Notes under the pieces: generated by a model
The model's input: the letters and a program-made list of their open reading frames with translations, nothing else
Database searches by the model: none
What the model was told of the DNA's origin: nothing
Shown here: positions 1 through 7,864 of the stretch, piece after piece
Layout of the letters: each line of letters starts with the position of its first letter
Numbering within the stretch: the first letter of the stretch is position 1
Program-made: the position numbers and the translations under genes
Assembly: GCA_943368345.1 (NCBI GenBank)
Contig: CALRKY020000039.1
Location: 1 to 23,962, forward strand
Length of the DNA stretch: 23,962 nt
Direction: 5' to 3'
From: JADCGM01 sp943368345
GTDB taxonomy: Bacteria > Pseudomonadota > Alphaproteobacteria > Sphingomonadales > Sphingomonadaceae

Positions 1-142
1 GCAACCTGGTCGAACGCCTGTCCAGCAAACTCAAAAACTGGCGAAGGGTCGCCACACGCTACGACAAAACCAAAGAATCCTACCTCGGCTTCGTCGCTCT
101 CGCCTCAATCAAACTGTGGATACCCTTTGTCCACGTGGCCTA
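1..142 (+). mobile_element. 3' end of an IS5-family insertion sequence (left copy, partial)
   Basis: The first 143 bases match the last 143 bases of the complete IS at the right edge of the window, in the same orientation, with one difference at position 22 (C here, T in the right copy). The terminal inverted repeat is at 125-142 and is the reverse complement of TAGGCCACGTGGACAAAG. The rest of this copy lies outside the window. The host sequence resumes with CTTGTACC just after the shared TAG. Confidence 0.9.
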
Positions 143-143
143 G
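3..143 (+). CDS. IS5-family transposase, C-terminal fragment (cut by window edge)
   Basis: This is the last 46 codons of the DDE transposase, ending at TAG in the right terminal repeat. It contains the C-terminal catalytic Glu in the motif NLVERL followed by SKLKNWRR and VATRYDK, typical of IS5-family enzymes. Relative to the right-hand copy, TTC (Phe) has become TCC (Ser) directly after the VERL motif. That position is usually aromatic in this family, so this copy may be weakened. This last point is inference from family knowledge. The N-terminal part is outside the window, so completeness cannot be judged. Confidence 0.85.
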   Translation, partial: NLVERLSSKLKNWRRVATRYDKTKESYLGFVALASIKLWIPFVHVA

Positions 144-251
144 CTTGTACCAACAAAGCCAATATCGCTGCAATCATCGATCAAGCCCTTCCGTTTTCAT
201 CGACCATACATAGCTCTCACGTGTTCTCGGACTCCGATGGTGCGGTGCCAA

Positions 252-560
252 CTATGCCGCTTCCAACATCGGTATCGCATCCAGCGCATCACCCAGTTCA
301 ATCTCTGCCATTCGCATGTCGTAGCGTGATTGCAGCCTGATCCAGATATCGCCGCCGTTGCCGCACAATTTGCCGATCCGGAGCGCCATTTGTGCGGTGA
401 CCGGCTGCTTTTCGTTCAATATGTCATACAGTGTCTGGCGTGAAATGCCGAGCAGACGGGCGATTTCGGTCTTGGGGCGACCAAGTGCCGGGAGCACATC
501 CTCGCGTAGCAGTTCGCCGGGGTGCATAGGGGCTAAGCCGCACCTGAGACTATTTGCCAT
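252..560 (-). CDS. higA: HigA-type antitoxin (XRE/Cro helix-turn-helix)
   Basis: A 102-residue protein with the HigA/VapI pattern: an N-terminal MHPGELLREDVL segment, then a helix-turn-helix at about residues 30-60 containing TEIARLLGISRQTLYDILN. Antitoxins of this family bind and neutralise the RelE-like toxin HigB and repress their own operon. The start ATG overlaps the TGA stop of the toxin gene by one base (TGATG on the minus strand), so the two are translationally coupled in the toxin-first order characteristic of higBA. The gene lies about 110 bp from the left IS copy; nothing recognisable lies between. The family call is strong; activity is inferred. Confidence 0.93.
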   Translation of the reverse strand: MANSLRCGLAPMHPGELLREDVLPALGRPKTEIARLLGISRQTLYDILNEKQPVTAQMALRIGKLCGNGGDIWIRLQSRYDMRMAEIELGDALDAIPMLEAA

Positions 561-838
561 CAGTGATAATCCTCCAAATCAACATCGGTGGCTTGCCTGC
601 CGTCCCAACCAAATGTGATCCGCCAATTGCCCGATGCATCGACGGCATAACGGCCTTTGTCTTTGCCCTTCAGCCCATGGAACCGCAGACCCGGCATGTT
701 CATTTCGTCCGGATTTTCAGCCTCATCGAGCGTGATCAAAATCCGCCGCAATCGAGCGGGGTTTTGAACACTTAGTTTTGCCGTATCGCCCGACGCAAAA
801 AAGCGGCCTAGGGCTTTGTTGCGAAACGAGCGGATCAT
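560..838 (-). CDS. higB: HigB-type toxin (RelE-like mRNA interferase)
   Basis: A 92-residue protein, the usual HigB length. It starts MIRSFRNKALGRFF, has the conserved block MPGLRFHGLKG near residues 48-58, and ends with a beta-strand segment NWRITFGWDG characteristic of the RelE/HigB fold. Members cleave ribosome-associated mRNA and are held inactive by HigA. It is the first gene of a two-gene operon with the downstream antitoxin. The start ATG at 838 lies just downstream of a perfect inverted repeat (855-871) that overlaps a TTGACA-like -35 element on the minus strand. No truncation is visible. Confidence 0.93.
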   Translation of the reverse strand: MIRSFRNKALGRFFASGDTAKLSVQNPARLRRILITLDEAENPDEMNMPGLRFHGLKGKDKGRYAVDASGNWRITFGWDGRQATDVDLEDYH

Positions 839-854
839 TGTGTAGGCTACTGGC

Positions 855-872
855 TGACATACTAGATGTCAA
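855..872 (-). promoter_or_regulatory. Candidate higBA operator/promoter
   Basis: A perfect 6-bp inverted repeat, TGACAT-ACTAG-ATGTCA, covers 855-871. On the minus strand it overlaps TTGACA (867-872), a consensus -35 hexamer, with TAGCCT 17 bases downstream as a weak -10. A third half-site-like TGACA occurs near 880. This position is where HigA autorepression would be expected. The sequence pattern is direct; binding is inferred. Confidence 0.45.
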
Positions 873-923
873 GCACTGCCTGACACACTTCCTCGCAATC
901 ATGCAAACGACCCCGGCATTGCC

Positions 924-2012
924 ATGCGCGCCGTCCTGGGGCAGCGTCTGGGGATGGGATTTCTGCCGGACTTGGAAATGATGGCACGCGGCGGGACGCT
1001 GGCGCTCTTGGCGCTGTGGTCGCTGATCCTGATCCGTTGGCACTGGCGGCTGCCTGCGGCGCGCTATGCGGTTTTGCTGTGCGCGACGGTGGCCTGCCAT
1101 CTGATCGCCATCATGCCGCAGCCTGTACCGGGTTCGGTCGCCCTGAATTGGGTGGTGGAAGTTGGCTCCGGCATAACATCAGGGGCTTTCTGGCTGGTCG
1201 CCCGTAGTTGGTTTAACGATGAGCAGCGACACCGCCGCTGGCCAATCCTTTTGGTCGGAGCTTTGGCCGTGCTCCCGTTGCTTGCAATGTATCTGGAGGT
1301 GGACGGCGGGGGCATTCCGCGGCGAATTGTTGGCACAATATGGCGTTTGGCAACCTTTGGATTCGCCGGGGCTGGCATTTACATCGCCTGGCGGGGACGA
1401 GCCGATGATCTGGTCGAGCTGCGCCGACGGGTCCGGACTGGGCTGATCTGGTCGGTAGGGGCCTATGTGGCGTTGGTGAACACGGTTGAAATCTGGATTT
1501 TCCAGTTCGGTGCCCCCTATGAACTGCGCTCCCTGCTCGTGGTCGGGATTGCCGCGCTGACCTTTGCGCTCTGCACCGCCATTTTCAATTTGCGGGACGA
1601 CGGCTTGTTCGGGCCACCATTGCTGGAGCGCGAGGATGAACTGCGCCGGGATGACCCTGATGCCGACTTGCTCGCGGGCCGCCTTGCCACGTTGATGGCG
1701 ACGGAGAAGCCGTGGCGGGATGAAACACTGAGTGTGGCCTCGCTCGCGGCCCGGCTCGGCATTCCGGAGTATCGGCTCCGGCGGCTGGTGAACGGCCATC
1801 TCGGCCACCGGAATTTTGCGGCCTACCTGAACGGGTTTCGGCTCGATGAGGTACGAGCCGCCCTGGCTGACCCCAGCCAGCGGGAGGTGCCGATTGTCAC
1901 CATTGCGCTCGATGCTGGCTTTGGATCGCTTGCCCCGTTCAACCGGGCGTTCCGCGACGTTGAAGGACTGACCCCAACCGAATATCGCGCCAAAGCACTG
2001 GGGTCGGCATGA
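924..2012 (+). CDS. AraC-family transcriptional regulator with N-terminal membrane domain
   Basis: A 362-residue protein with two parts. Residues about 24-221 hold seven hydrophobic segments (approximately 24-38, 48-64, 73-93, 106-123, 140-156, 173-194, 203-221). Residues about 268-358 form an AraC-type DNA-binding domain with both helix-turn-helix units, including LSVASLAARLGIPEYRLRRL and the C-terminal signature IALDAGFGSLAPFNRAFRD...LTPTEYR. It is therefore probably a membrane-embedded sensor that binds DNA directly. It is divergent from higBA and 81 bp upstream of a membrane hydroxylase gene in the same direction, a plausible target. No good ribosome binding site precedes ATG 924; in-frame ATGs at 954 and 978 are alternatives. 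Confidence 0.88.
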   Translation: MRAVLGQRLGMGFLPDLEMMARGGTLALLALWSLILIRWHWRLPAARYAVLLCATVACHLIAIMPQPVPGSVALNWVVEVGSGITSGAFWLVARSWFNDEQRHRRWPILLVGALAVLPLLAMYLEVDGGGIPRRIVGTIWRLATFGFAGAGIYIAWRGRADDLVELRRRVRTGLIWSVGAYVALVNTVEIWIFQFGAPYELRSLLVVGIAALTFALCTAIFNLRDDGLFGPPLLEREDELRRDDPDADLLAGRLATLMATEKPWRDETLSVASLAARLGIPEYRLRRLVNGHLGHRNFAAYLNGFRLDEVRAALADPSQREVPIVTIALDAGFGSLAPFNRAFRDVEGLTPTEYRAKALGSA

Positions 2013-2034
2013 TCGATTCCGGAAACGATCATGC
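2007..2034. repeat. 28-bp near-perfect palindrome at the end of the araC-type gene
   Basis: GCATGATCG...CGATCATGC with a central TTCCGGAA: 26 of 28 positions are palindromic, the only mismatched pair being positions 10 and 19. It contains the stop codon of the upstream regulator (2010-2012) and lies about 60 bp before the hydroxylase gene. No clear T-tract follows, so it is not a convincing intrinsic terminator. It could be an operator for the hydroxylase gene or an RNA hairpin. Confidence 0.6.
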
Positions 2035-2093
2035 GGGTTTCAATCCGGCGCAGTGGCCACCCTCCATTGTCTCCATGTTAAGGCCAACAGCCG

Positions 2094-2975
2094 ATGGAGA
2101 GCCTGATGATTGATTCGCCGCTTCTGATTGATGTCGCCCGCCAGGTCATACCGCGCGCCTTTGTATTTGACGCATCGCGCTACCTGATCGCTGCCTGCCT
2201 GGTGGCCGGGGTGGTTTGGCTGCTCAACCACACCAGCTGGCGGGCTCGCTGGATCCAGCCGCGCCGCGCCAAGGCGAAGGACTATCTGCGCGAAGTCCTG
2301 ACGTCGATGCAGACGGTGCTGGTTTATTCCTTTGTCGGTGTCTTCACGGTCTGGGCGTTCCGCAATGGCTGGATGGCGCGGTTTGACGGAGATGTTGGCG
2401 CGTTGGGTTTCGCCGGGATGCTGGCGGCCATCATCGTTGCCCATGACGCCTATTTCTATTGGTCGCACCGGGCGATGCATCACCCGAAATTGTTCAAGCT
2501 GTTTCACCGCACCCATCACCGGACGGTGACGCCGACGCCATTTGCCGCCTATGCTTTTGCCATTCCAGAAGCCTTCATCATGGCGGTGTTCATGCCGCTG
2601 TGGCTGTGGCTGGTGCCGACGCCGAACGGCGTGACTTTCGCCTTCCTCGCCATCATGATCCTGCGCAACTGCATGGGGCATGCCGGACTGGAACTGCATC
2701 CGCGCGGCTGGGTCGATCATCCGGTCCTGCAATGGATCAGCACGACCACCCACCACGACATGCACCACAGCGGCGGGTTCAACCGCAACTACGGTTTCTA
2801 CTTCACCTTCTGGGACCGGGTGATGGGGACCGAACACCCCGATTATGCGCAGAAATTCCGGGAGGTCACTGCCACCCCGGCAAAGGCGGACACGCCGCGC
2901 TTTCCGGGGCAAGTGGTCATGGGCGCATTCGCCGGTTTGCTGGGCGTCACGTTGGCGGCGCTGATGCTGGTCTGA
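2094..2975 (+). CDS. Fatty acid hydroxylase / sterol desaturase family membrane protein
   Basis: A 293-residue integral membrane di-iron protein. Histidine clusters of the family are in order: H117-x7-H125 with HH at 129-130 (HDAYFYWSHRAMHH), HRTHH at 138-142, N192/H196, and THHDMHH at 219-225. Hydrophobic stretches lie near 30-45, 72-90, 103-117 and 158-190. The family performs O2-dependent hydroxylation or desaturation of lipids at the membrane; the substrate cannot be read from sequence. ATG 2094 has AAGG ten bases upstream. ATG 2106 has GGAGA (2096-2100) five bases upstream and may be the real start, giving 289 residues. The gene ends 7 bp from a convergent hydrolase gene. Confidence 0.9.
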   Translation: MESLMIDSPLLIDVARQVIPRAFVFDASRYLIAACLVAGVVWLLNHTSWRARWIQPRRAKAKDYLREVLTSMQTVLVYSFVGVFTVWAFRNGWMARFDGDVGALGFAGMLAAIIVAHDAYFYWSHRAMHHPKLFKLFHRTHHRTVTPTPFAAYAFAIPEAFIMAVFMPLWLWLVPTPNGVTFAFLAIMILRNCMGHAGLELHPRGWVDHPVLQWISTTTHHDMHHSGGFNRNYGFYFTFWDRVMGTEHPDYAQKFREVTATPAKADTPRFPGQVVMGAFAGLLGVTLAALMLV

Positions 2976-2982
2976 CCCCGGT

Positions 2983-4023
2983 TCAGGTCGGCCCCAGTCG
3001 GTAGTGATTTTTCTGCGGATCGTAGCTTCGGGGATCGATATCGCTACCGGCCTTCCCGCCCAAGACAGCGGCAATATCGGCAACCACTGCCGGGCTGGTC
3101 CGGTAATAACTGTGCTGCGTCAACGAACCGCCCGCGACACGCTGGCAATCGACGATTTCGACCTGGGTTGACAGGGCGCGGGGGTTGCGCGGGCCGAGCG
3201 CGCCCAGCCGGTCCGGATTCGGTTTGGTGACATCGCTGATGATCAACGCCCGGTCGTTGCGGTTGATGTAGATCGACACCCGGTTGCAGAATTCGCCGAG
3301 CCGGTGGAAGCGGCTGCCGGGTTCGAACACCGTTTCATCCTCGTCGGCGGCGGCGAGGATGACTTCGCCCCACAGGCGGCGGGCGCGGGCATTGTTCCGG
3401 GAAATGCCGTCAACCGCATGCGACAGGGCGAAGTTGCCCATTGAATGGGCGAGCACATGGATTTGCCCGTTGCAAAGATAACCGCGACCGTCGCCACCGG
3501 CCTTGGTGATGGCCTTGGCCTTCTCAGCAATGTCACCGAGGAAACTGGCGAGTTTTTCAAATCCGCGGCGCAGGGCGAGTGCCGATGACGCCGCGTCATC
3601 CCGGTCACTGTAATAGGCGCGCAGCGGCAGCAAGCTGCCGTCACTCGGCCAGGAAAACACGAAGGGGATGTAGGTTTTGGCCAGGTTGACGGACGCATTG
3701 CCATAGGCTTGGCAGATCGCGGCGGCATCGCGGATCGCTTCGTCAAAACTGACATTATAGCCATGGACAAACACCAGAATGTCGGAGCCGGGATTGGCGA
3801 CCATGGTCTGGCGCAATTGTTCGAACACATTGTCTTTTGGCATCAATTTCAGGACGCCACCGCGCGCGGTTTCGCGGGCAACGTCGATCTGGACCGAGTC
3901 GCCGACGATCCGGGCGGTGCCGAACCGCAACTCACCCGGCAGCCGGGAATTGATCCGCGAGCCAAAGCGCGTCGGCTTGCTGTGGACGTCAGGTTCCCGG
4001 TTGGTCCCAAAATAGATGGTCAT
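2983..4023 (-). CDS. DUF900-type alpha/beta hydrolase
   Basis: A 346-residue protein from the chosen start. Numbered from the earlier ATG at 4032 (add three residues), it shows the DUF900 features: the oxyanion-side HGYN at 90-93, the nucleophile elbow AHSMGN at 195-200 (Ser197), a likely acid in INRNDRAL (Asp260), and a C-terminal His in QHSYY (His307). The protein begins MTIYFGTNR, as is common in this family. ATG 4023 is preferred because GGAGG lies nine bases upstream, whereas it abuts the ATG at 4032. No signal peptide is visible, so it is probably cytoplasmic. The substrate is unknown; esterase or lipase-like activity is inferred from the fold. Confidence 0.85.
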   Translation of the reverse strand: MTIYFGTNREPDVHSKPTRFGSRINSRLPGELRFGTARIVGDSVQIDVARETARGGVLKLMPKDNVFEQLRQTMVANPGSDILVFVHGYNVSFDEAIRDAAAICQAYGNASVNLAKTYIPFVFSWPSDGSLLPLRAYYSDRDDAASSALALRRGFEKLASFLGDIAEKAKAITKAGGDGRGYLCNGQIHVLAHSMGNFALSHAVDGISRNNARARRLWGEVILAAADEDETVFEPGSRFHRLGEFCNRVSIYINRNDRALIISDVTKPNPDRLGALGPRNPRALSTQVEIVDCQRVAGGSLTQHSYYRTSPAVVADIAAVLGGKAGSDIDPRSYDPQKNHYRLGPT

Positions 4024-4095
4024 GCCTGTCATCCTCCAATCACTGGCTGCCCGAGTCTAGGTATCAATCAGGTGTGATCGCCTACGTGACGGTCG

Positions 4096-5607
4096 TCACA
4101 CCTTTGGCCAATAGCGGTCCTTGAGCAGTCGCTTGTAGAGTTTTCCCGTGTCGTGCCGAGGCAGGGTTTCTTCAAAGTCGACGGACTTGGGGCATTTGAT
4201 CGGGCTGAGCCGGGTGCGCGCGAAGGCGATCAGTTCGGCCTCCAGTTCCCGCCCGGCATCGGCCCAATCGCGCGGTTGGACCACCGCCTTCACCGCTTCA
4301 CCGAGTTCGTCATGCGGGACCCCGAATACTGCGACATCGGCGACCTTGGGGTGCATGACCAGCACATCCTCCGTCTCCTGCGGGTAGACGTTCACCCCGC
4401 CCGAGATCAGCATATAGGCGGCGCGGTCGGTGAGGAACAGATAGCCGTCCTCATCGACATAGCCGATGTCGCCGAACGTTGCGCCATGCTCGGTTTTGAC
4501 GCTGGCGGTCTTTTCGCTGTCGTTGTGATATTGGAAGTCACCACCGCCGTGGAAGAATATCCGGCCTTCGCGACTGGCGGACATCAGATTGCCATCCTCG
4601 TCCAGCACGCGGATCTCGCCGAGGATCGATTTGCCGACCGAGCCGGGTTTTGCCAGCCATTCCTGCGGACTGATTGCGGTGAACCCCGCCCCTTCTGTCG
4701 CGGAATAATATTCATAGACCACGGGGCCCCACCAATCGATCATCTGGCGCTTGACCTCCACGGGGCAGGGGGCGGCGGCATGGATGGCGGTTTTCAGCGA
4801 CGATAGGTCGTACCGGGACCGCACATCGGCGGGCAGTTTCAGCATTTTGACAAACATCGTGGGCACCAGCTGACTGGCGCTGACCCGGTGATGTTCGATC
4901 AGGCGCAGATAGGTTTCCGGATCGAATTTCTCCATGACGATCACCGTGCCACCGGCCTTGTGGATCGCCATGCAATAGCGCAGCGGCGCGGCGTGATAGA
5001 GCGGCGCGGGGCTGAGGTAGATCGTCTCGGCGTTCAAACCATAGAGCATCGCCACCAGCATGCTGAGCGCGTCCGGCGTGTCGATTTCCCCCTGTGGCAG
5101 CTTGCCGGACACGCCCTTTGGCCGACCGGTCGTACCAGACGAATAGAGCATGTCGCGGCCGGGAGATTCATCGCCAATGCGGATGGCTGGCTGGGCTGCG
5201 AGGGCATCGGGGAAGCTCGCATAGCCGGAAATGTCGCCGCCGATGGCATAGCGGGCAACAGGGGCCTCCAGCGCGGCGGCGACCGGGGCGAGGCCGGCAG
5301 TGGCGAAAATGATCTTCGCGCCCGAATCCCCGACGATATAGCGCGCCTCCTCAACCCCCAACCGGGTCGACAGGCAGGTGAACACCAGACCCGACCGCTG
5401 AGCGCCCCAGCAGATCGGCAGGAAGTCGAGGCAATTTTCCATCAGGACGGCGATGACATCGCCGCGCTGCAGCCCGTTCGCGCGCAACAACTGCGCCACC
5501 TGGTTCGACCGCGCCTCCAGCTCGGCATAGGTCATCGATGCACCGGACCCGGCCATGATGATCGCCGGCTTGTCGGGGCTCGCGGCGGCGTGGTGGACCG
5601 GATGCAT
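4096..5607 (-). CDS. Acyl-CoA synthetase (AMP-dependent, class I adenylate-forming)
   Basis: A 503-residue enzyme of the acyl/aryl-CoA ligase group. Visible motifs: the phosphate-binding loop YSSGTTGRPKG at about 155-165, YYSATEG at 300-306, LTDRAAYMLISGGVNVYPQE at 392-411 (Asp394, hinge region), and the C-terminal catalytic lysine in RHDTGKLYKR (Lys489). It activates a carboxylic acid with ATP and loads CoA; the chain specificity is not clear. ATG 5607 is chosen over the ATG at 5694 because GGGAGA lies about seven bases upstream and the protein then begins at the normal family position. It is divergent from the molybdopterin oxidoreductase with 77 bp between starts, suggesting shared control. 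Confidence 0.92.
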   Translation of the reverse strand: MHPVHHAAASPDKPAIIMAGSGASMTYAELEARSNQVAQLLRANGLQRGDVIAVLMENCLDFLPICWGAQRSGLVFTCLSTRLGVEEARYIVGDSGAKIIFATAGLAPVAAALEAPVARYAIGGDISGYASFPDALAAQPAIRIGDESPGRDMLYSSGTTGRPKGVSGKLPQGEIDTPDALSMLVAMLYGLNAETIYLSPAPLYHAAPLRYCMAIHKAGGTVIVMEKFDPETYLRLIEHHRVSASQLVPTMFVKMLKLPADVRSRYDLSSLKTAIHAAAPCPVEVKRQMIDWWGPVVYEYYSATEGAGFTAISPQEWLAKPGSVGKSILGEIRVLDEDGNLMSASREGRIFFHGGGDFQYHNDSEKTASVKTEHGATFGDIGYVDEDGYLFLTDRAAYMLISGGVNVYPQETEDVLVMHPKVADVAVFGVPHDELGEAVKAVVQPRDWADAGRELEAELIAFARTRLSPIKCPKSVDFEETLPRHDTGKLYKRLLKDRYWPKV

Positions 5608-5684
5608 CAAAATCTCCCTCTCTTTCCTCCAAGCTAGCACAGCGTTGCGGACCGGCGTAGGCTCGCGGAAACCGGAGGGCCGAC

Positions 5685-7784
5685 ATGCCGACAACCCATT
5701 ACCGCACCTGCCATATCTGCGAAGCCAATTGCGGCGTGGTGATCGAGATCGAGGGCCGCAAGGTCATCAGCATCAAGGGCGACGCCGCCAATCCGCTGTC
5801 ACGCGGGCACATCTGTCCCAAAGCGACCGCCATAGCCGATTTGCAGGACGATCCGGACCGGCTGCGGACGCCGGTCAAGCGGGTGGGCGATGATTGGGTG
5901 CCGGTCGGCTGGGATCAAGCCTATGCGGAAATCGCCGACCGATTGGCTGGCATCAAAGCCAAAGGTGGTGCAGCGACCTTATATCTCGGCAATCCGCTGG
6001 CCCACAATTACACGATTTCGACCGTGATGCCACCGCTGCGCAAGGCGCTGGGGGCGAAGGGTATCTTCTCCTCGTCCACGGTCGACCAGATTCCGCATCA
6101 GCTCGTGCAGATGCTGATGTACGGCCACAATGCGTTGTTCCCGATCCCCGATATCGACCGCACCATGTTGATGCTGATCATCGGCGGCAATCCGCTGGCC
6201 TCGAACGGCAGCGTCTGGACCGTGCCGGATGTGAAAAAGCGCATCGAGGCGCTGCAAGGTCGAGGTGGCCAGCTTGTGGTTATCGACCCGCGCCGGACCG
6301 AGACGGCCAAAATCGCCAATGAACATCTGTTCGTGAAACCGGGGACCGACAGCGCCCTGCTGATCGCGCTGCTACTGGCCTTGGATGAGGCCGGGTTGGT
6401 GCAACCGGCACGCTTGACCGAGATGCTGGCCGATTGGGACATGGCGTGGGACGCGCTGCGGCAGTTTGATCTGGAAAGCTGCGCTGCCCAATGTGGCATT
6501 TCGCCGGACGTGATCCGTGACCTCGCTGCCCGCCTCGGCAATGGTCAGCCTGCCATCGTCTATGGCCGGATGGGTGTTTCGGTCACCGCCTTCGGGACGC
6601 TCAATCACTGGCTGATCAATCTGCTGAATATCTCGACCGGCAATCTCGACCGCGTCGGCGGCGCGATGTTTACCCAGCCCGCCGTCGACATTGTCAGCTC
6701 GGCAGGTTCGGGTTCGCAGGGCCGGTTTCACAGCCGGGTCTCCGGGCATCCTGAATTGCTCGGTGAATTTCCGGCCGTCTGCCTGACCGAGGAAATTGTA
6801 ACGCCGGGGGATGGGCAAATCCGGGCGCTGGTCACCATTGCCAGCAATCCTGTGCTGTCGGCCCCCAATGGCGGTGCGCTCGATGCCGCGCTGGCTGGGC
6901 TGGACCTGATGGTGTCCATCGACATGTATGTGACCGGCACCACCCGTCATGCGCATTATATCCTGCCGCCGTGTGGGCCGCTGGAGAAGGACCATTACCC
7001 GCTGTCGCTTGCCCCGATCGCCATCCGGAACTTCGCCAATTACTCCCCGGCCACCCTTCCAATGAGTGAAGGCGCGAAGGCCGATTGGGAGATTATTGCC
7101 GAACTGGCCCGCGCCATCGGGGCGCGGAATGGCGAGGTCATGCCCAATATCCGCCACCCGCGGGAGGCGCTCGACGCGATGCTGCGCCGCTCCCCGCGCG
7201 GGCTGACACTGGCGGAAGTTGAGGCGCATCCGCATGGGATGGATCTTGGTGCGCTGGAGCCGGCGCAACTGCCCGTCCGGTTGCAGACACCTGACAAGCG
7301 CATCGCCTGCGCACCGCCGGTGCTCGTCGCCGATCTCGACCGGCTGGCCTCGGTGCTGGCCGACACGCCCATCGACGGCCTTCGCCTCATCGGCCGCCGC
7401 CACGTTCGCAACAATAACAGCTGGCTGCACAACAGCCGCCGTTTGCTCAAAGGGCCGGACCGCTGCACGCTGATGATCCACCCCGATGATGCCACTGCAC
7501 GCGGCATTGCGGCCGGCGCGATAGTCACGGTCCGCTCCCGCGTCGGGGCCGTATCCGTCGCGGCTGAGGTCAGCGACGATGTGATGCCGGGTGTCGTGTC
7601 CCTGCCGCACGGCTTTGGCCATAACCGGGCCGGGGTGCGCCTGTCTGTGGCGCGCGAGAAACCGGGAGTTAGCGCCAATGACCTGACCGACGGCAGCCTG
7701 TTCGACCCGCTGAGCGGGAATGCGGTGCTGAACGGCGTGCCGGTGGAGGTCGAACTTGCGGCGCAGATGGTCGCGGCGGAATAG
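5685..7784 (+). CDS. Molybdopterin (bis-MGD) oxidoreductase, formate dehydrogenase-like
   Basis: A 699-residue protein of the DMSO reductase superfamily. The N-terminal iron-sulfur motif is Cys9-x2-Cys12-x3-Cys16-x27-Cys44, predicted to hold a 4Fe-4S cluster. The central domain includes GGNPLASNGS and VVIDPRRTETA typical of the cofactor-binding fold, and the C-terminal dinucleotide-binding domain contains RHVRNNNSWLHN and LPHGFGHN. There is no Tat signal, so it is cytoplasmic. At the place where formate dehydrogenases have the Cys/Sec metal ligand, the sequence reads STVDQIPH, so Asp134 or a nearby Ser may be the ligand. GGAGGG precedes the start by eight bases. Substrate unknown; the neighbour suggests acid or acyl-CoA metabolism. 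Confidence 0.9.
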   Translation: MPTTHYRTCHICEANCGVVIEIEGRKVISIKGDAANPLSRGHICPKATAIADLQDDPDRLRTPVKRVGDDWVPVGWDQAYAEIADRLAGIKAKGGAATLYLGNPLAHNYTISTVMPPLRKALGAKGIFSSSTVDQIPHQLVQMLMYGHNALFPIPDIDRTMLMLIIGGNPLASNGSVWTVPDVKKRIEALQGRGGQLVVIDPRRTETAKIANEHLFVKPGTDSALLIALLLALDEAGLVQPARLTEMLADWDMAWDALRQFDLESCAAQCGISPDVIRDLAARLGNGQPAIVYGRMGVSVTAFGTLNHWLINLLNISTGNLDRVGGAMFTQPAVDIVSSAGSGSQGRFHSRVSGHPELLGEFPAVCLTEEIVTPGDGQIRALVTIASNPVLSAPNGGALDAALAGLDLMVSIDMYVTGTTRHAHYILPPCGPLEKDHYPLSLAPIAIRNFANYSPATLPMSEGAKADWEIIAELARAIGARNGEVMPNIRHPREALDAMLRRSPRGLTLAEVEAHPHGMDLGALEPAQLPVRLQTPDKRIACAPPVLVADLDRLASVLADTPIDGLRLIGRRHVRNNNSWLHNSRRLLKGPDRCTLMIHPDDATARGIAAGAIVTVRSRVGAVSVAAEVSDDVMPGVVSLPHGFGHNRAGVRLSVAREKPGVSANDLTDGSLFDPLSGNAVLNGVPVEVELAAQMVAAE

Positions 7785-7805
7785 CGCGGGCTTGTCGGGC
7801 GGGGG

Positions 7806-7837
7806 GGCGGTCGGCTAGGACCGCCGCAGCCATTTTT
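7806..7837 (+). terminator. Possible terminator after the molybdopterin oxidoreductase
   Basis: A 7-bp stem, GGCGGTC (7806-7812) with GACCGCC (7819-7825) and a six-base loop, is followed after seven bases by TTTTT (7833-7837). The gap between stem and T-run is longer than usual, so the call is tentative. Confidence 0.3.
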
Positions 7838-7864
7838 GCCGCAACTGCGAAGGACGCCTGCCCC

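Noticed and set aside
2007..2034. Intrinsic terminator for the araC-type gene
   Set aside because: The hairpin is not followed by a run of T; listed as an uncertain palindrome instead.
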